Assembly: GCA_025361485.1 (NCBI GenBank)
Contig: JANYLA010000074.1
Location: 1-64,000 of the forward strand
DNA: 64,000 nucleotides
Origin: Bacteroidales bacterium
Lineage (GTDB): Bacteria > Bacteroidota > Bacteroidia > Bacteroidales > Tenuifilaceae
Direction: 5' to 3'
Under the pieces are notes generated by a model that saw only the letters and a program-made list of their open reading frames with translations, searched no databases and was not told where the DNA came from. The translations under genes were made by a program, and so were the position numbers. Below, in pieces: positions 35,325 through 45,074 of the stretch. Numbering within the stretch: position 1 is the first letter of the stretch; each line of letters starts with the position of its first letter.

Positions 35325-36110
35325 ATGCTCAAAACGACTCTAGCTAAAAGCCTATTTTCAACAATCGCTCTATTAGTTTTTATAAGCACGCTTTCTGCAC
35401 AACAAAAACAATCGTTTAAGGTAGGTGAGCAGCTTAAGTATCAGTTGCATTATGGTTTTATACGTGGTGGCGAAGCCATCCTTTCCATACGAGAGAGTAA
35501 TTATGAAGGTAAAACAGTAAATAATTTATACCTAAACGCAGTATCGATTGGCCTAGCAAGCTCGTTTTATCTCGTTGATGACACCTACCAAAGTTTTACC
35601 GATACGGAAACCAATTGGCCCTACAAATCAATTCGGGATATTCACGAAAACAGATATAAACACCATAGTACACAAGTATTCGATCATTGGTCAAGAACCG
35701 ATTCCTCAATCTGCAACAGCTCAAAAACAGGTAAGATTGTTGTTGTGAAGGGATGTCAGGATATTCTTTCATCTGTTTACTATCTTCGAAGCGTTATGGT
35801 TGATAGAAAACCTCAGCCTAACGAGAGGTTTATTGTTGAAACCTACTTTACCGATGAAAAATTCTCTCTAGTTATTCGATTTAAAGGCTATGAAAAGGTA
35901 AAAACAAAATACGGAACCATTGAATGTATGAAATTTATGCCAGAGGTTATAACCGGAAGGGTTTTCAAATCAAAGGATGACATGTCCATCTGGTTCTCGA
36001 ACGACAATAACTTTATTCCCATAAAAATTAAGTTCGATATATTCGTTGGCTCGGTTTACTGCGACTTAATTGATTATAAAGGGCTGCTATATCCTATTGT
36101 GTTTAAATAG
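35325..36110 (+). CDS. DUF3108 exported protein
   Basis: A 261-residue protein with a signal peptide (about 1-25, ending LSAQ) and a DUF3108 domain: KVGEQLKYQLHYGFIRGGEA near the mature N terminus and a late PIKIKFDIFVGSVYCDL. The fold is beta-rich and periplasmic; function is unknown. It follows tsaB by 15 bases. Confidence 0.8.
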   Translation: MLKTTLAKSLFSTIALLVFISTLSAQQKQSFKVGEQLKYQLHYGFIRGGEAILSIRESNYEGKTVNNLYLNAVSIGLASSFYLVDDTYQSFTDTETNWPYKSIRDIHENRYKHHSTQVFDHWSRTDSSICNSSKTGKIVVVKGCQDILSSVYYLRSVMVDRKPQPNERFIVETYFTDEKFSLVIRFKGYEKVKTKYGTIECMKFMPEVITGRVFKSKDDMSIWFSNDNNFIPIKIKFDIFVGSVYCDLIDYKGLLYPIVFK

Positions 36111-36226
36111 CCTTTATTGTGTTCACATAAAACTTTTTTATCCCCTTTTGTTTAATCCATTTTTATTTATTTTGATAAATATCAAAGACTTCTGAATAAT
36201 TAATATTTAGATATTCATGGTTTTAC

Positions 36227-36234
36227 TATTTTTG
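36227..36234 (+). promoter_or_regulatory. -7 box of efp
   Basis: TATTTTTG, 26 bases before the efp ATG; the weak -33 match is TTTA at 36206-36209, with 17 bases between. Confidence 0.5.
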
Positions 36235-36260
36235 CAAAAAATTTTTACTCAAATAAATTT

Positions 36261-36827
36261 ATGGCAACTACTGCAGATTTTAAAAATGGCATGTGTATGG
36301 AGTTTAACGGAAAACTTTATACTATAGTTCAATTTCAGCACGTTAAACCAGGTAAAGGAGGTGCATTTGTTCGTACAAAGCTAAAGAATCTTGAAACAGG
36401 AAAAGTTATTGAAAACACTTTTACTGCAGGTGTCAAGGTTAATCAGGTTCGTATAGAGCGCAGACCATATCAGTTTTTGTATAAAGATGATCTTGGGTAT
36501 AATTTTATGCACCAAGAAACCTTTGAACAAATTTCGCTTCAAGAAGAATTGGTTGATAACAAAGATCTTTACAAAGAGGGTCAGTATGTAGAAATGATGA
36601 TACATGCTGAAGAAGAGCGAATTCTTTCATGTGAATTACCCCCTTTTGTTGAAATGGAAGTAACATACACCGAACCTGGTCTTAGAGGAGATACAGCATC
36701 ATCAACCGCGCTAAAGGCAGCAACAGTTGATACGGGTGCAATCATTCACGTTCCTCTTTTTATCAATATTGGTGATAAGATTAGAATTGATACCCGTACC
36801 AGAGAATACTACGAGCGAGTTAAATAA
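36261..36827 (+). CDS. efp: Elongation factor P
   Basis: A 188-residue three-barrel EF-P that rescues ribosomes stalled at polyproline. The tip loop is KPGKGGAF, with Lys32 at the position of E. coli Lys34, so it could carry a modification; no epmA is in the window. C-terminal signature [13 protein letters not shown]. It has its own promoter and terminator. Confidence 0.95.
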   Translation: MATTADFKNGMCMEFNGKLYTIVQFQHVKPGKGGAFVRTKLKNLETGKVIENTFTAGVKVNQVRIERRPYQFLYKDDLGYNFMHQETFEQISLQEELVDNKDLYKEGQYVEMMIHAEEERILSCELPPFVEMEVTYTEPGLRGDTASSTALKAATVDTGAIIHVPLFINIGDKIRIDTRTREYYERVK

Positions 36828-36848
36828 TTCCTAGCCGTGCCAAGTATA

Positions 36849-36884
36849 ATTATCAAAGGCAAAAGCCTTTGATAATCTTTTTTT
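36849..36884 (+). terminator. Terminator of efp
   Basis: Perfect 12-base stem ATTATCAAAGGC / GCCTTTGATAAT, loop AAAA, followed by C and seven T. It is 22 bases after the efp stop. Confidence 0.9.
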
Positions 36885-36939
36885 CGTAACTTATTCTTTT
36901 TTTGAAATCGATTCAGTTTAATAAATCTTCAAATAGAGC

Positions 36940-38175
36940 ATGTCCCAAACGTCATCGTCAAAAAGATTAAGGCAAAGTACGTTCAAGTTGAACGCGCTCC
37001 TTACGATGGCACAGGCGATTAGTGCTGATTTAAAAACTGAGAATCTTCTTCAACGATTTAAAACCATTCTAAACGAGGATCTTGGTATAGATCGAGTTCT
37101 TTTCTACAAAAAGGAAGAAACCTGGGAACTTTTGCTCAAATCGAACTGTCCCGATTCAATCATTGAAAAAATTGACGTTGAGCGTGATTTAATTACTTAC
37201 TCTGAAATAACAATCATAAGCACGGTAGAAAGTTCTGCTCTTCAGGAACTCGATATCATTATTCCTGTTATACAGAATAACATTCCTTTAGCATTTATTC
37301 TTATTGGCGACACCAACGATCAAGAGAAAGGGGTAAGCGCATCGATTCGCCATCTGAATTTTGTACAAACCCTTTCGATCATCATCTTTGTTGCAATCGA
37401 AAATCTTCGATTATTTTACAAAAGTCTTGAACAGGAGGCGATTAGAAAGGAGTTGGAACTTGCATCGAAGATGCAGAATATGCTTATCCCTAGCCCCGAG
37501 AGTTTACCCAAAAATGAAAAAGTAAAAATAACAACTCACTATCAACCTCACTACGAGGTTGGTGGCGACTACTACGATGTAATAGAGCTCAGCCCAACTG
37601 AGATTGGCTTTTGTATTGCCGATGTTTCGGGAAAAGGTATATCAGCGGCCCTATTAATGTCAAATTTTCAAGCCAACCTAAGAGCTCTTTTCACCCACGA
37701 AATTGCGCTTACAAAACTTGTCGAAAAACTGAATGAACGGGTTATGGCAACGGCAAAGGGAGAAAAATTTATTACCATTTTTATCGGTCGATATAATCTT
37801 CAAAAACATCATTTGGAGTATATCAACGCAGGTCATAATCCACCACTGCTCTACAATAAATTCTCAAAGCAAATCAATCAGCTGACAAGTGGGTGCGTTG
37901 GTTTGGGTATGCTCGATGAGATTCCTATAATGAATGTTGGCTCAATACTTATCAATCAACCCTCAAAGCTCATCTGCTTTACCGATGGACTAGTTGAATT
38001 CCTGAGCGATAATAAGATAGAGTATGGAACAAAAACAATCGAATCAGATATCTCCAACTCATTACCGCTTGATGAAAATATTGCGCATATTATTGAAACG
38101 CACAGTAAACAATCGGAGAATAATAACATTGTGCTTTTTGATGATATTTCAATCCTAGGACTCGAATTTCTCTAA
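36940..38175 (+). CDS. PP2C/SpoIIE-type phosphatase with GAF-like sensor domain
   Basis: A 411-residue protein. The N-terminal half (about 15-165) is GAF-like; the C-terminal half is a SpoIIE/RsbU phosphatase with GGDYYDVIEL, IADVSGKGISAALLMS, NAGHNPPLLY and CFTDGLVEF, which hold the metal-binding Asp residues. Such enzymes dephosphorylate anti-anti-sigma factors in partner switching, though no such partner is near. Its 3' end overlaps the convergent gene at 38155 by 21 bases. Confidence 0.87.
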   Translation: MSQTSSSKRLRQSTFKLNALLTMAQAISADLKTENLLQRFKTILNEDLGIDRVLFYKKEETWELLLKSNCPDSIIEKIDVERDLITYSEITIISTVESSALQELDIIIPVIQNNIPLAFILIGDTNDQEKGVSASIRHLNFVQTLSIIIFVAIENLRLFYKSLEQEAIRKELELASKMQNMLIPSPESLPKNEKVKITTHYQPHYEVGGDYYDVIELSPTEIGFCIADVSGKGISAALLMSNFQANLRALFTHEIALTKLVEKLNERVMATAKGEKFITIFIGRYNLQKHHLEYINAGHNPPLLYNKFSKQINQLTSGCVGLGMLDEIPIMNVGSILINQPSKLICFTDGLVEFLSDNKIEYGTKTIESDISNSLPLDENIAHIIETHSKQSENNNIVLFDDISILGLEFL

Positions 38176-39648
38176 ATCCTCGCTTTTCGCAAATTTATAG
38201 CGAATATCAAGGGCAACAATAAAAGCAATGAAGCCCCAAAATGGCGTTGCAATTTTATCGCTGTCCAAAAAATCATTTAAAACACCATGGATCGCGTAAG
38301 TAACCAAACCTAGTAGGGCTCCTATAAGAAGAATTCTATAATTCCTATCCTTTATTTTTCGTGAAAGGCTAAATCCTCGATAGAATACAATCAATAGAAT
38401 TAAAACAAAGTTTAAAGCGCCAAATACTCCTGCCTCGGATAAAAGTCCAAGGTACTCACTATGAGCATTTCCACCAGTTCCAAGGTTTGTACTGATAATG
38501 GTTCTGTCGTACGACCTCTGAAAAGGAGCATAGCAAAACATATACGTTCCCGGACCCCAACCAAATACTGGCCTTTCCTCAAACATTCGAATCGCTGAAT
38601 TCCAACGGTTTATTCTCTCAAGGTTTGAGGCATCGGTGCTTACGTTCAAGGCTGAATTCAAATGTTCTTTCAAGTTTCCGCTCGAATCAGTTGTATTACT
38701 GCTAAGCCACTGATTAATTTCAAATTGAAAGGAAAAAAACAGAACGAGCGTTAGGATAAAGCCTACCGCAACTATTGAAAACTTAATTCTGAGGTACCAA
38801 ATAAACCAAATCACACCAGCAATCATAATACTTAACCATGCTGCACGAGAATACGAAAAGACTAAAGCAACAACAAAAAATATTGATAGAATTAAGAACA
38901 AGAATTTTTTAACCTTCGATTCTGATATAAAAACAAGACCTATTACCATAGGTATCAAAAAGGCGATTGTAGCACCATATGAAGTATGATCGATAAAAAA
39001 AGGAGCACAGGCACCATGTGCTTGTTTCTGGTCAAAAATTCCGCGTCCAATATGTTTTATTAGTGTTAGTGATACAACAACGAATAACCCAAAAATAAAT
39101 GCCCAGAGAAAATATTTGAAGTATTTGGTATCTGACTTAAAAAGAATATACCCCAAGTAGAAAAATACACCGATAAACCATAATCGAACTAATAAATATT
39201 TTACCGATACCAAGGGCATTTCACTTGGAAAAATACAGATTAAAAGCCAAGCTAAGTAGAATAGTATTGCCCAAAAAACAGGGTGGCCTGTTAGGTGATG
39301 ATCAAAATATTTTTCTTTTATTGATTTTAAGATAAGTATAATAAGTATGCTGAATATTATTGGTTCGGTTGGAAACCAAAAATCAAAAGTAAGTCCAGGA
39401 ATAATTCTATAAAGAGGAACTGAAATCGGGACAAGAAACACTAAAAGATAAAAGAGTTGCTTAATAGAGAAAAGCAAAAAAACAATTGAAAACAATAGGA
39501 TTGGTAGAGCATTGAATAGAGACTCATTCCTTACAGTAAAATATGTATTTGCAAGAATAAACAGGGTTGAAATCCCAACGATTCCTATTTCGTACTTTCG
39601 ATTAAACAACCGCTTATTCTTTAGTCTTTGGCTTAAAAAAATCGGCAA
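38155..39648 (-). CDS. O-antigen ligase-like membrane protein
   Basis: A 497-residue protein with about twelve helices and a large periplasmic loop holding RPVFGWGPGTY and GNAHSEYLGLLSEAG, which is the Wzy_C/WaaL signature. It joins or polymerises surface polysaccharide at the periplasmic face. The start is a TTG at 39648, inside the end of the chain-length gene (35-base overlap); no ATG occurs before the first helices. No other glycan genes are near. Confidence 0.83.
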   Translation of the reverse strand: MPIFLSQRLKNKRLFNRKYEIGIVGISTLFILANTYFTVRNESLFNALPILLFSIVFLLFSIKQLFYLLVFLVPISVPLYRIIPGLTFDFWFPTEPIIFSILIILILKSIKEKYFDHHLTGHPVFWAILFYLAWLLICIFPSEMPLVSVKYLLVRLWFIGVFFYLGYILFKSDTKYFKYFLWAFIFGLFVVVSLTLIKHIGRGIFDQKQAHGACAPFFIDHTSYGATIAFLIPMVIGLVFISESKVKKFLFLILSIFFVVALVFSYSRAAWLSIMIAGVIWFIWYLRIKFSIVAVGFILTLVLFFSFQFEINQWLSSNTTDSSGNLKEHLNSALNVSTDASNLERINRWNSAIRMFEERPVFGWGPGTYMFCYAPFQRSYDRTIISTNLGTGGNAHSEYLGLLSEAGVFGALNFVLILLIVFYRGFSLSRKIKDRNYRILLIGALLGLVTYAIHGVLNDFLDSDKIATPFWGFIAFIVALDIRYKFAKSEDLEKFES

Positions 39649-40624
39649 TAACTATTGCGAATATTCCAAACATTAGCGCCGATAATGTAGATATAATAAT
39701 TATGATTGATTTTTTAGGATAGACCTTTTTATCGGGCACCGAGGCCCAATCTACTACAAACTGACTTGGAATAACTTGTGCTGCTTCAATTTGTAAAGTT
39801 TTTACACTTGTTCCTAAATCAGTAATCTGAATCGCCTTATTTAAAATCTCTTCCTTATATCTCATATTCTTACTGCCATAACGCTTAAGGGCTTCCATCT
39901 TCTTTTCAAGAGCTCGGATTGCCTCGGTTTGATTATTGGCTATAGCTTTTCCATATGCATCAAACAAACCTTGGGTTTGCGCTTTAACATTAAACACTCC
40001 ATTTGCCATTGTGCTAGCTAAAGAATCTTCTAAACCCTTCATCTCCGCTAAACTTTTTTCATACTGCTCTTGAACAACGATTAGACCTTTTAAAGAAACC
40101 TGAGCCTTAATGGAACGCATCAAGCTATCTTCAAGGGTAACAATAGTATTTGCAATTTTTGCAGATAATTCAGGCGATGGGTCCATAACCTCAACCTCAA
40201 CGCTCATGTACTGAGTAGGCCTAAACCGAATATTGTCGTTATATATGTCATTCACCTTACTTTTTGCAAACTTCTCGTTTGGACTTACGCCCCAAATAGC
40301 CATAAGATCGAGTTTTTTTATTACTAAATCCCTTAGCGTATTGGAAGAAAGAACCTGAAGTAACTGCTCCATCTCCTTGCTTTCACCAAAAACTGTTAAT
40401 CCTGCCATAAGAACAGGGCTAAGCAATTCCTTAGAAACTTGATTATCTATAGGGGGATAAATTATTGCTGAGGCCTTAAACTTTGGGGTAATTATAAATG
40501 AAGCTATTGTTGACCCAACAATGGCAATTATGCCAATCAGAATTAAAAGTTTACGTTTACTCCAAACCAAAAGAACAAGATTGGTTGAGTTTAGGTTGAA
40601 ATCGTTATTTAAAGATTCCATCAT
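39614..40624 (-). CDS. Wzz-type chain-length determinant protein
   Basis: A 336-residue protein with helices at about 28-48 and 305-328 and a periplasmic coiled coil between them, the layout of polysaccharide co-polymerases. KASAIIYPP follows the first helix and PKKSIIIII precedes the second. It lacks a C-terminal tyrosine kinase. It overlaps the ligase gene. Confidence 0.82.
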   Translation of the reverse strand: MMESLNNDFNLNSTNLVLLVWSKRKLLILIGIIAIVGSTIASFIITPKFKASAIIYPPIDNQVSKELLSPVLMAGLTVFGESKEMEQLLQVLSSNTLRDLVIKKLDLMAIWGVSPNEKFAKSKVNDIYNDNIRFRPTQYMSVEVEVMDPSPELSAKIANTIVTLEDSLMRSIKAQVSLKGLIVVQEQYEKSLAEMKGLEDSLASTMANGVFNVKAQTQGLFDAYGKAIANNQTEAIRALEKKMEALKRYGSKNMRYKEEILNKAIQITDLGTSVKTLQIEAAQVIPSQFVVDWASVPDKKVYPKKSIIIIISTLSALMFGIFAIVIADFFKPKTKE

Positions 40625-40719
40625 TTTTAGATAAAAGGGTTAAACTGAATAATGACGAAGCATTGCATTATCAACAATAGTTCGATATAATAATTGATTC
40701 TTGTATACTAACTGAAAAA

Positions 40720-42012
40720 TTATACTCCTCGTATAATACTGTAATTCTTTTTTCCTTTTTGAACCAAAAGATACTTCCCATTGATTAGATGATTAGAAAA
40801 TATTAGCATCTCCGAATCAACTACTTTTTCTTTGTTTATGCTAATTCCACCCCCTTGCACAAGCCTTCTTAGCTCTCCTTTTGATGCAAATACAGCTGCA
40901 TTTTCAACCGTTAACAAAGAAAATGCTATTCCTTTTTCAAAAACATCCTTTGAAATATCAAATGTCGAAACACCTTCGAATACAGAAAGGAATGTTTCTT
41001 CATCAAGTTTATTCAATGTATCAGCTGTAGCGTTTCCAAAAAGAATTCCCGATGCCTCAACGGCCATTTGGAAATCTGCTTCGGAGTGAACCATAATGGT
41101 AACCAACTCAGCCAATTTCTTTTGCAATATTCTTAGATGAGGAGCCTGACTGTGCTCTAAAATTAATACATCAACCTCCTGCTTGGTAAGCATTGTGAAT
41201 ATTTTGATGTACTTTGCAGCATCCTCATCAGATACATTTAGCCAAAATTGGTAAAATTTATATGATGATGTGTATCGTGAATCTAGCCAAACATTTCCTT
41301 GCTCGGTTTTTCCAAATTTTCCGCCATCGGCCTTAGTGATAAGTGGACAGGTTAGAGCGAATGCCTCTCCACCAGTTTTTCTTCGAATAAGTTCAGTTCC
41401 TGTTGTGATGTTGCCCCACTGATCGGAGCCACCCATCTGAAGTTTGCAACCAAGATCCTGATATAGGAAAAGAAAATCGTACCCTTGAACCAGCTGATAG
41501 GTAAATTCGGTAAAAGACATCCCCGATTTTGATTCTTCACCAAGTCGTTTCTTAACAGAATCCTTTGACATCATGTAGTTAACCGTGATGTGCTTACCAA
41601 TATCGCGAATGAAGTTAAGAAAGCTGTAATCTTTCATCCAATCGTAGTTGTTCACCATTAAAGCCTTATTGGGCTTTTGGGTTTCAAAATCGAGAAAGTT
41701 GGAAAGTTGCTTTTTAAGCGCCTCTTGATTGCACCTTAGGGTCGGTTCATCGAGTAGGTTACGTTCCTGTGATTTTCCCGATGGGTCGCCGATCATACCA
41801 GTTGCTCCACCGACCAAAACTACTGGGCGATGACCTGATGCTTGAAAATGCTTTAGCATCATAACGCTAACAAGGTGACCTATATGAAGCGAATCTGCTG
41901 TAGGATCGATTCCTACATAAGCAGTTGTCATCTCTTTTTTTAATAAATCCTCTGTACCGGGCATGATATCATGAATCATACCCCTCCAAGTTAACTCTTC
42001 TACAAAATTCAT
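40720..42012 (-). CDS. tyrS: Tyrosyl-tRNA synthetase
   Basis: A 430-residue class I synthetase with the HIGH motif [11 protein letters not shown], the tyrosine-binding GGSDQWGNI, the KMSKS counterpart KFGKTEQ, and a C-terminal S4 RNA-binding domain ([12 protein letters not shown]). The ATG at 42012 is chosen because the in-frame TTG at 42021 lies only nine bases from the -7 box. Confidence 0.95.
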   Translation of the reverse strand: MNFVEELTWRGMIHDIMPGTEDLLKKEMTTAYVGIDPTADSLHIGHLVSVMMLKHFQASGHRPVVLVGGATGMIGDPSGKSQERNLLDEPTLRCNQEALKKQLSNFLDFETQKPNKALMVNNYDWMKDYSFLNFIRDIGKHITVNYMMSKDSVKKRLGEESKSGMSFTEFTYQLVQGYDFLFLYQDLGCKLQMGGSDQWGNITTGTELIRRKTGGEAFALTCPLITKADGGKFGKTEQGNVWLDSRYTSSYKFYQFWLNVSDEDAAKYIKIFTMLTKQEVDVLILEHSQAPHLRILQKKLAELVTIMVHSEADFQMAVEASGILFGNATADTLNKLDEETFLSVFEGVSTFDISKDVFEKGIAFSLLTVENAAVFASKGELRRLVQGGGISINKEKVVDSEMLIFSNHLINGKYLLVQKGKKNYSIIRGV

Positions 42013-42029
42013 CTTTGTCAAAAATTTCC

Positions 42030-42037
42030 CAAAGATA
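42030..42037 (-). promoter_or_regulatory. -7 box of tyrS
   Basis: The minus strand reads TATCTTTG, 17 bases before the ATG at 42012. No clear -33 box. Confidence 0.45.
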
Positions 42038-42093
42038 ATAAATGCTTTGTATTAACTGATTGACCGAAATTGATGAATCATTCTTTTCTTGAG

Positions 42094-42621
42094 TTAGGAA
42101 TTCACTGGGTTAAAAGTCTCCTTTAATTTAGTTTTTATCTCATCAAAGTTTAAATCAGGGAAAACTGCGGGTGCTAGCCGTTGAATTGGTCGGTAGAAAA
42201 GCGATTTTTCGGCAATATCCTTAGGCAAAAAGTTCATCTTAACATCAGCCTTTTCAAGGATAACAAGAATTACACTAAGAATAAAAGCCGTTTTTAGCAC
42301 TCCAAAAACAACACCTAAAATGCTATTGGCAAATCCGAGAAATGCCATTTCGAAAATCCCCTCAACAATTTTGCCTAGAAAATGAACAGCAATTACAATT
42401 AGACCAAAAGTTATTGCAAAAGCAATAAGCGGTAAGTACTCCGTTGTCAGGTTTAAATGCTCTCTGAGCATATTTGCAGTGTAATCTGAGAATTTAATGG
42501 CACCCCAGATACCTAGTAGCAAACCCGCTAAAGAGGCTAATTCACCAACAAATCCCTTTTTATATCCAGCAAATCCAGCAAGGATAAATACTGCAATCAG
42601 AATGATATCGACAATAATCAT
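42094..42621 (-). CDS. CvpA family membrane protein
   Basis: A 175-residue protein with four helices (about 3-22, 28-48, 65-85, 100-122) and the family pattern DIILIAVFILAGFAGYKKGF at the start. CvpA was linked to colicin V production and later to envelope stress; its precise role is unclear. It is 72 bases upstream of tyrS. Confidence 0.85.
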   Translation of the reverse strand: MIIVDIILIAVFILAGFAGYKKGFVGELASLAGLLLGIWGAIKFSDYTANMLREHLNLTTEYLPLIAFAITFGLIVIAVHFLGKIVEGIFEMAFLGFANSILGVVFGVLKTAFILSVILVILEKADVKMNFLPKDIAEKSLFYRPIQRLAPAVFPDLNFDEIKTKLKETFNPVNS

Positions 42622-42781
42622 AGAAATAATTTTAGGTTATTCGATAAGGTTAAAATAGTATTTGATTTTAATCGCCTCAAAACTAATTCAATCTAAATTT
42701 TGAATAAATATAAAATAGGCAAACAAAGGATTTTTGTCGGTAAAATGAGAGATAAGAAATGGAAAGCTACTTTTCTACTAA

Positions 42782-43756
42782 TCACTTACTTCTTTCAACT
42801 ATATAGTCGGTTAACATCTCCAACGATTTACGGTACTCGCACTCAGGATAAAAAGCCAATTGCTCCAATGCTTTGTTTTTAAATTCCTGCATTCTTATTG
42901 CCGTATATTCTAGTCCACCGTTTTGCAGAACAAAAGCAACTACTTTTTCAACGGCTTTATCGCTCTTTTTACTGCTTCGAACCAGTTTAAGAATCTCTGA
43001 CTGCTCCTTTTTACTTACTTTAGAAAGCGCATGAATTAAAGGGAGCGTTAACTTTTTCTCCTTGATATCATTCCCTGTGGGTTTTCCGATTATCCCTTTT
43101 GGTTGATAATCAAAAAGGTCGTCTTTTATCTGAAAAGCAATGCCTAAATATTGTCCAAAATCTTTCATTCGCTGAACTAATTCAGGGGTTGCTCCTACCG
43201 ATGAGGCTCCGTTTGCAGAGCATGAAGCCAAAAGGCTAGCGGTCTTTTTTTCAATAATCTCGAAATAGGTCGATTCGTTGATATCCATCTTCCTCGATTT
43301 TTCAATCTGGAGAAGTTCCCCCTCACTCATATCCTTTACTGCCTGACTCATAATTCGAAGCAACTCAATCTCATTCTTTTCAATAGCCAATAGAAGTCCT
43401 TTCGAAAGTAGATAATCACCAACAAGAACGGCTATTTTCGAACGCCATAGCGCATTGATTGAAAAAAAGCTTCGACGCTCATATGCTTCGTCAACCACAT
43501 CATCATGGATGAGAGTTGCAGTGTGCAACAGCTCAATCATTCCGGCTGCAACGTAGGTTGATTGGTTTATTTTACCGTTAAGCCCTGCCGACAAAAAAAC
43601 GAGCAAAGGACGCAGCTGTTTCCCTTTACGGCGATAAATGTAGTTGGTAATAACATCGAGCAGAGGAACCTTTGAGCTCATTGAGTTCCGAAAGTATGGT
43701 TCAAACTTATCTAAATCAAGTTCAACGGGTCTCTTTATTTCATTTAGTTTTGGCAT
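42782..43756 (-). CDS. Polyprenyl diphosphate synthase (IspB/HepS type)
   Basis: A 324-residue trans-prenyltransferase. The first Asp-rich motif is in LIHDDVVDEA and the second in KDDLFDYQP; GKQLRPLL is the substrate-binding N-terminal motif. It makes the long isoprenoid tail of menaquinone. Chain length cannot be read by eye. Confidence 0.9.
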   Translation of the reverse strand: MPKLNEIKRPVELDLDKFEPYFRNSMSSKVPLLDVITNYIYRRKGKQLRPLLVFLSAGLNGKINQSTYVAAGMIELLHTATLIHDDVVDEAYERRSFFSINALWRSKIAVLVGDYLLSKGLLLAIEKNEIELLRIMSQAVKDMSEGELLQIEKSRKMDINESTYFEIIEKKTASLLASCSANGASSVGATPELVQRMKDFGQYLGIAFQIKDDLFDYQPKGIIGKPTGNDIKEKKLTLPLIHALSKVSKKEQSEILKLVRSSKKSDKAVEKVVAFVLQNGGLEYTAIRMQEFKNKALEQLAFYPECEYRKSLEMLTDYIVERSK

Positions 43757-43895
43757 TCGGAAAGAAATTTAAACAGGAAAATTAACTATTTTTTTAATCC
43801 TTGATATCTTAATCGATTTGAATTATAGGCAAAACAACAAAATTTTAAGCATTGAGTTGCAATCCGCAGGAAAAATTATTGAATTGAAACGGCTC

Positions 43896-44134
43896 ACCAC
43901 GGAGACACAGAGATCACTGAGGTGTGTTTTATTGTCCTAGGAATAAGAACGTTAACCCGAATTACGCTAGACAATGTGTAATCGATAAATCGAAATTGAA
44001 ACAATCACTTAATCGGGGTTAACTCAATAAAATCAAGCCAAATGATGAATTTGGGTTTAAACAAATACATTTTTTGTCAATAATCTAGGCTTTTGTTCTC
44101 ATTCATTCTCTGTGTTCTTCGTGTCTCCGTGGTT
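43896..44134. repeat. Palindromic element with ACCACGGAGACAC ends
   Basis: The left arm begins ACCACGGAGACACAGAG (43896-43912). The right arm, on the minus strand, reads ACCACGGAGACACGAAGAAC (44134-44115). Thirteen bases are identical before the arms diverge. A nested pair, GTTAACCCGA and TCGGGGTTAAC, lies inside. This repeat type is widespread between genes in many phyla; here it looks like a 240-base non-coding element with no transposase. Confidence 0.6.
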
Positions 44135-44206
44135 TTCTTTATTTTGATTACGGCTGAATAGTTACATTGAATTAACATATCGGATTAAGTGATAGTGAAA
44201 TATTCA

Positions 44207-44214
44207 TATATTTG
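44207..44214 (+). promoter_or_regulatory. -7 box of the arsR-like gene
   Basis: TATATTTG, 25 bases before the ATG at 44240. Confidence 0.5.
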
Positions 44215-44239
44215 TATTTGATTCTACTGCCATCAAATC

Positions 44240-44539
44240 ATGCCACAACGAAGAGAGTTAAGTATCGAGCAGCTTGAGCAAGCCGTAAATATGCTTAAAG
44301 CCATTGCTCACCCAATGAGAATTTCCATTATCAGCCTGCTTGAGGATGGTAGGAGGATGACCGTAACCGAAATTCATGAGAAACTTGAAATTGAACAATC
44401 AACCACTTCTCACCATTTAGGTATTTTAAAGGATAAAGGTGTTTTAGCCTCAAAGCGCGAAGGAAAGAACACCCACTATTTTTTGAAAAACGAGAATTTA
44501 GGAAAGATCCTTGATTGTATTGGAAAATGTACGGTATAG
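44240..44539 (+). CDS. ArsR-family winged-helix regulator
   Basis: A 99-residue helix-turn-helix protein with IAHPMRISIISLLEDG at the start and EIEQSTTSHHLGILKDKGVL as recognition helix. Cysteines occur only near the C terminus (CIGKC), so metal sensing is uncertain. A terminator follows, separating it from queD. Its target is not evident. Confidence 0.85.
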   Translation: MPQRRELSIEQLEQAVNMLKAIAHPMRISIISLLEDGRRMTVTEIHEKLEIEQSTTSHHLGILKDKGVLASKREGKNTHYFLKNENLGKILDCIGKCTV

Positions 44540-44558
44540 CATTTTGCAACTTTCTGAC

Positions 44559-44587
44559 AAAGGGTTGTTAATAGCAATCCTTTTTTT
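44559..44587 (+). terminator. Terminator after the arsR-like gene
   Basis: Stem AAAGGGTTG / CAATCCTTT with one G-U pair, 7-base loop, followed by a T-run. It is 19 bases after the stop. Confidence 0.75.
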
Positions 44588-44616
44588 ATCTTCATAATTA
44601 ACCAAAACCAACCTTT

Positions 44617-45063
44617 ATGTCCACAATAAGGTTAACCAAAGAGTTTCATTTCGAGCTCGCCCATGCCCTAGAGGGGTACGATGGTGCTTGCCGCAATATT
44701 CATGGCCATTCCTATATTCTGTTTGTTACCGTAATTGGCAGCCCGATATCATCGGTATCGAATCCAAAACTTGGAATGATAATGGACTTTGGAGACCTTA
44801 AGGGGATTGTAAATAGCACAATAATTAGCCGGTTTGACCATGCCCTACTGCTGAACCAAAGCTCATCTATGCTAAAAACATTACGAGCCGAAAGTTTCGG
44901 TAAAGTCGAATCACTTCCATTTCAACCGACCTGCGAGAATCTACTACCTTATTTTGCAGAATTAATCTCATCGCGCTTACCCGAGGGTGTAAAATTACAT
45001 CATTTGAAACTTAACGAAACAGCTACTTCGTTTGCTGAGTGGTACGCATCCGATAATCTTTAA
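44617..45063 (+). CDS. queD: 6-carboxytetrahydropterin synthase
   Basis: A 148-residue T-fold enzyme of queuosine biosynthesis. Zinc-binding histidines are in FHFELAHAL and NIHGHSY, and a Cys is in ACRNIHGH. The late LNETATSFAEWY carries the substrate-anchoring Glu. Related 6-pyruvoyl-tetrahydropterin synthases have the same fold. polA follows 11 bases later. Confidence 0.88.
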   Translation: MSTIRLTKEFHFELAHALEGYDGACRNIHGHSYILFVTVIGSPISSVSNPKLGMIMDFGDLKGIVNSTIISRFDHALLLNQSSSMLKTLRAESFGKVESLPFQPTCENLLPYFAELISSRLPEGVKLHHLKLNETATSFAEWYASDNL

Positions 45064-45074
45064 TAAAACCCTAA

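Larger units (their letters stand above)
43757..44239. other. Long intergenic region with inverted repeats
   Basis: About 480 bases between the prenyl synthase gene and arsR. It holds the inverted-repeat element at 43896-44134 and the arsR promoter at 44207. No ORF of note. Confidence 0.5.

Noticed and set aside
38155..40624. Capsule or O-antigen biosynthesis locus
   Set aside because: Only a chain-length protein and a ligase are present; no glycosyltransferases or sugar-nucleotide genes adjoin them.
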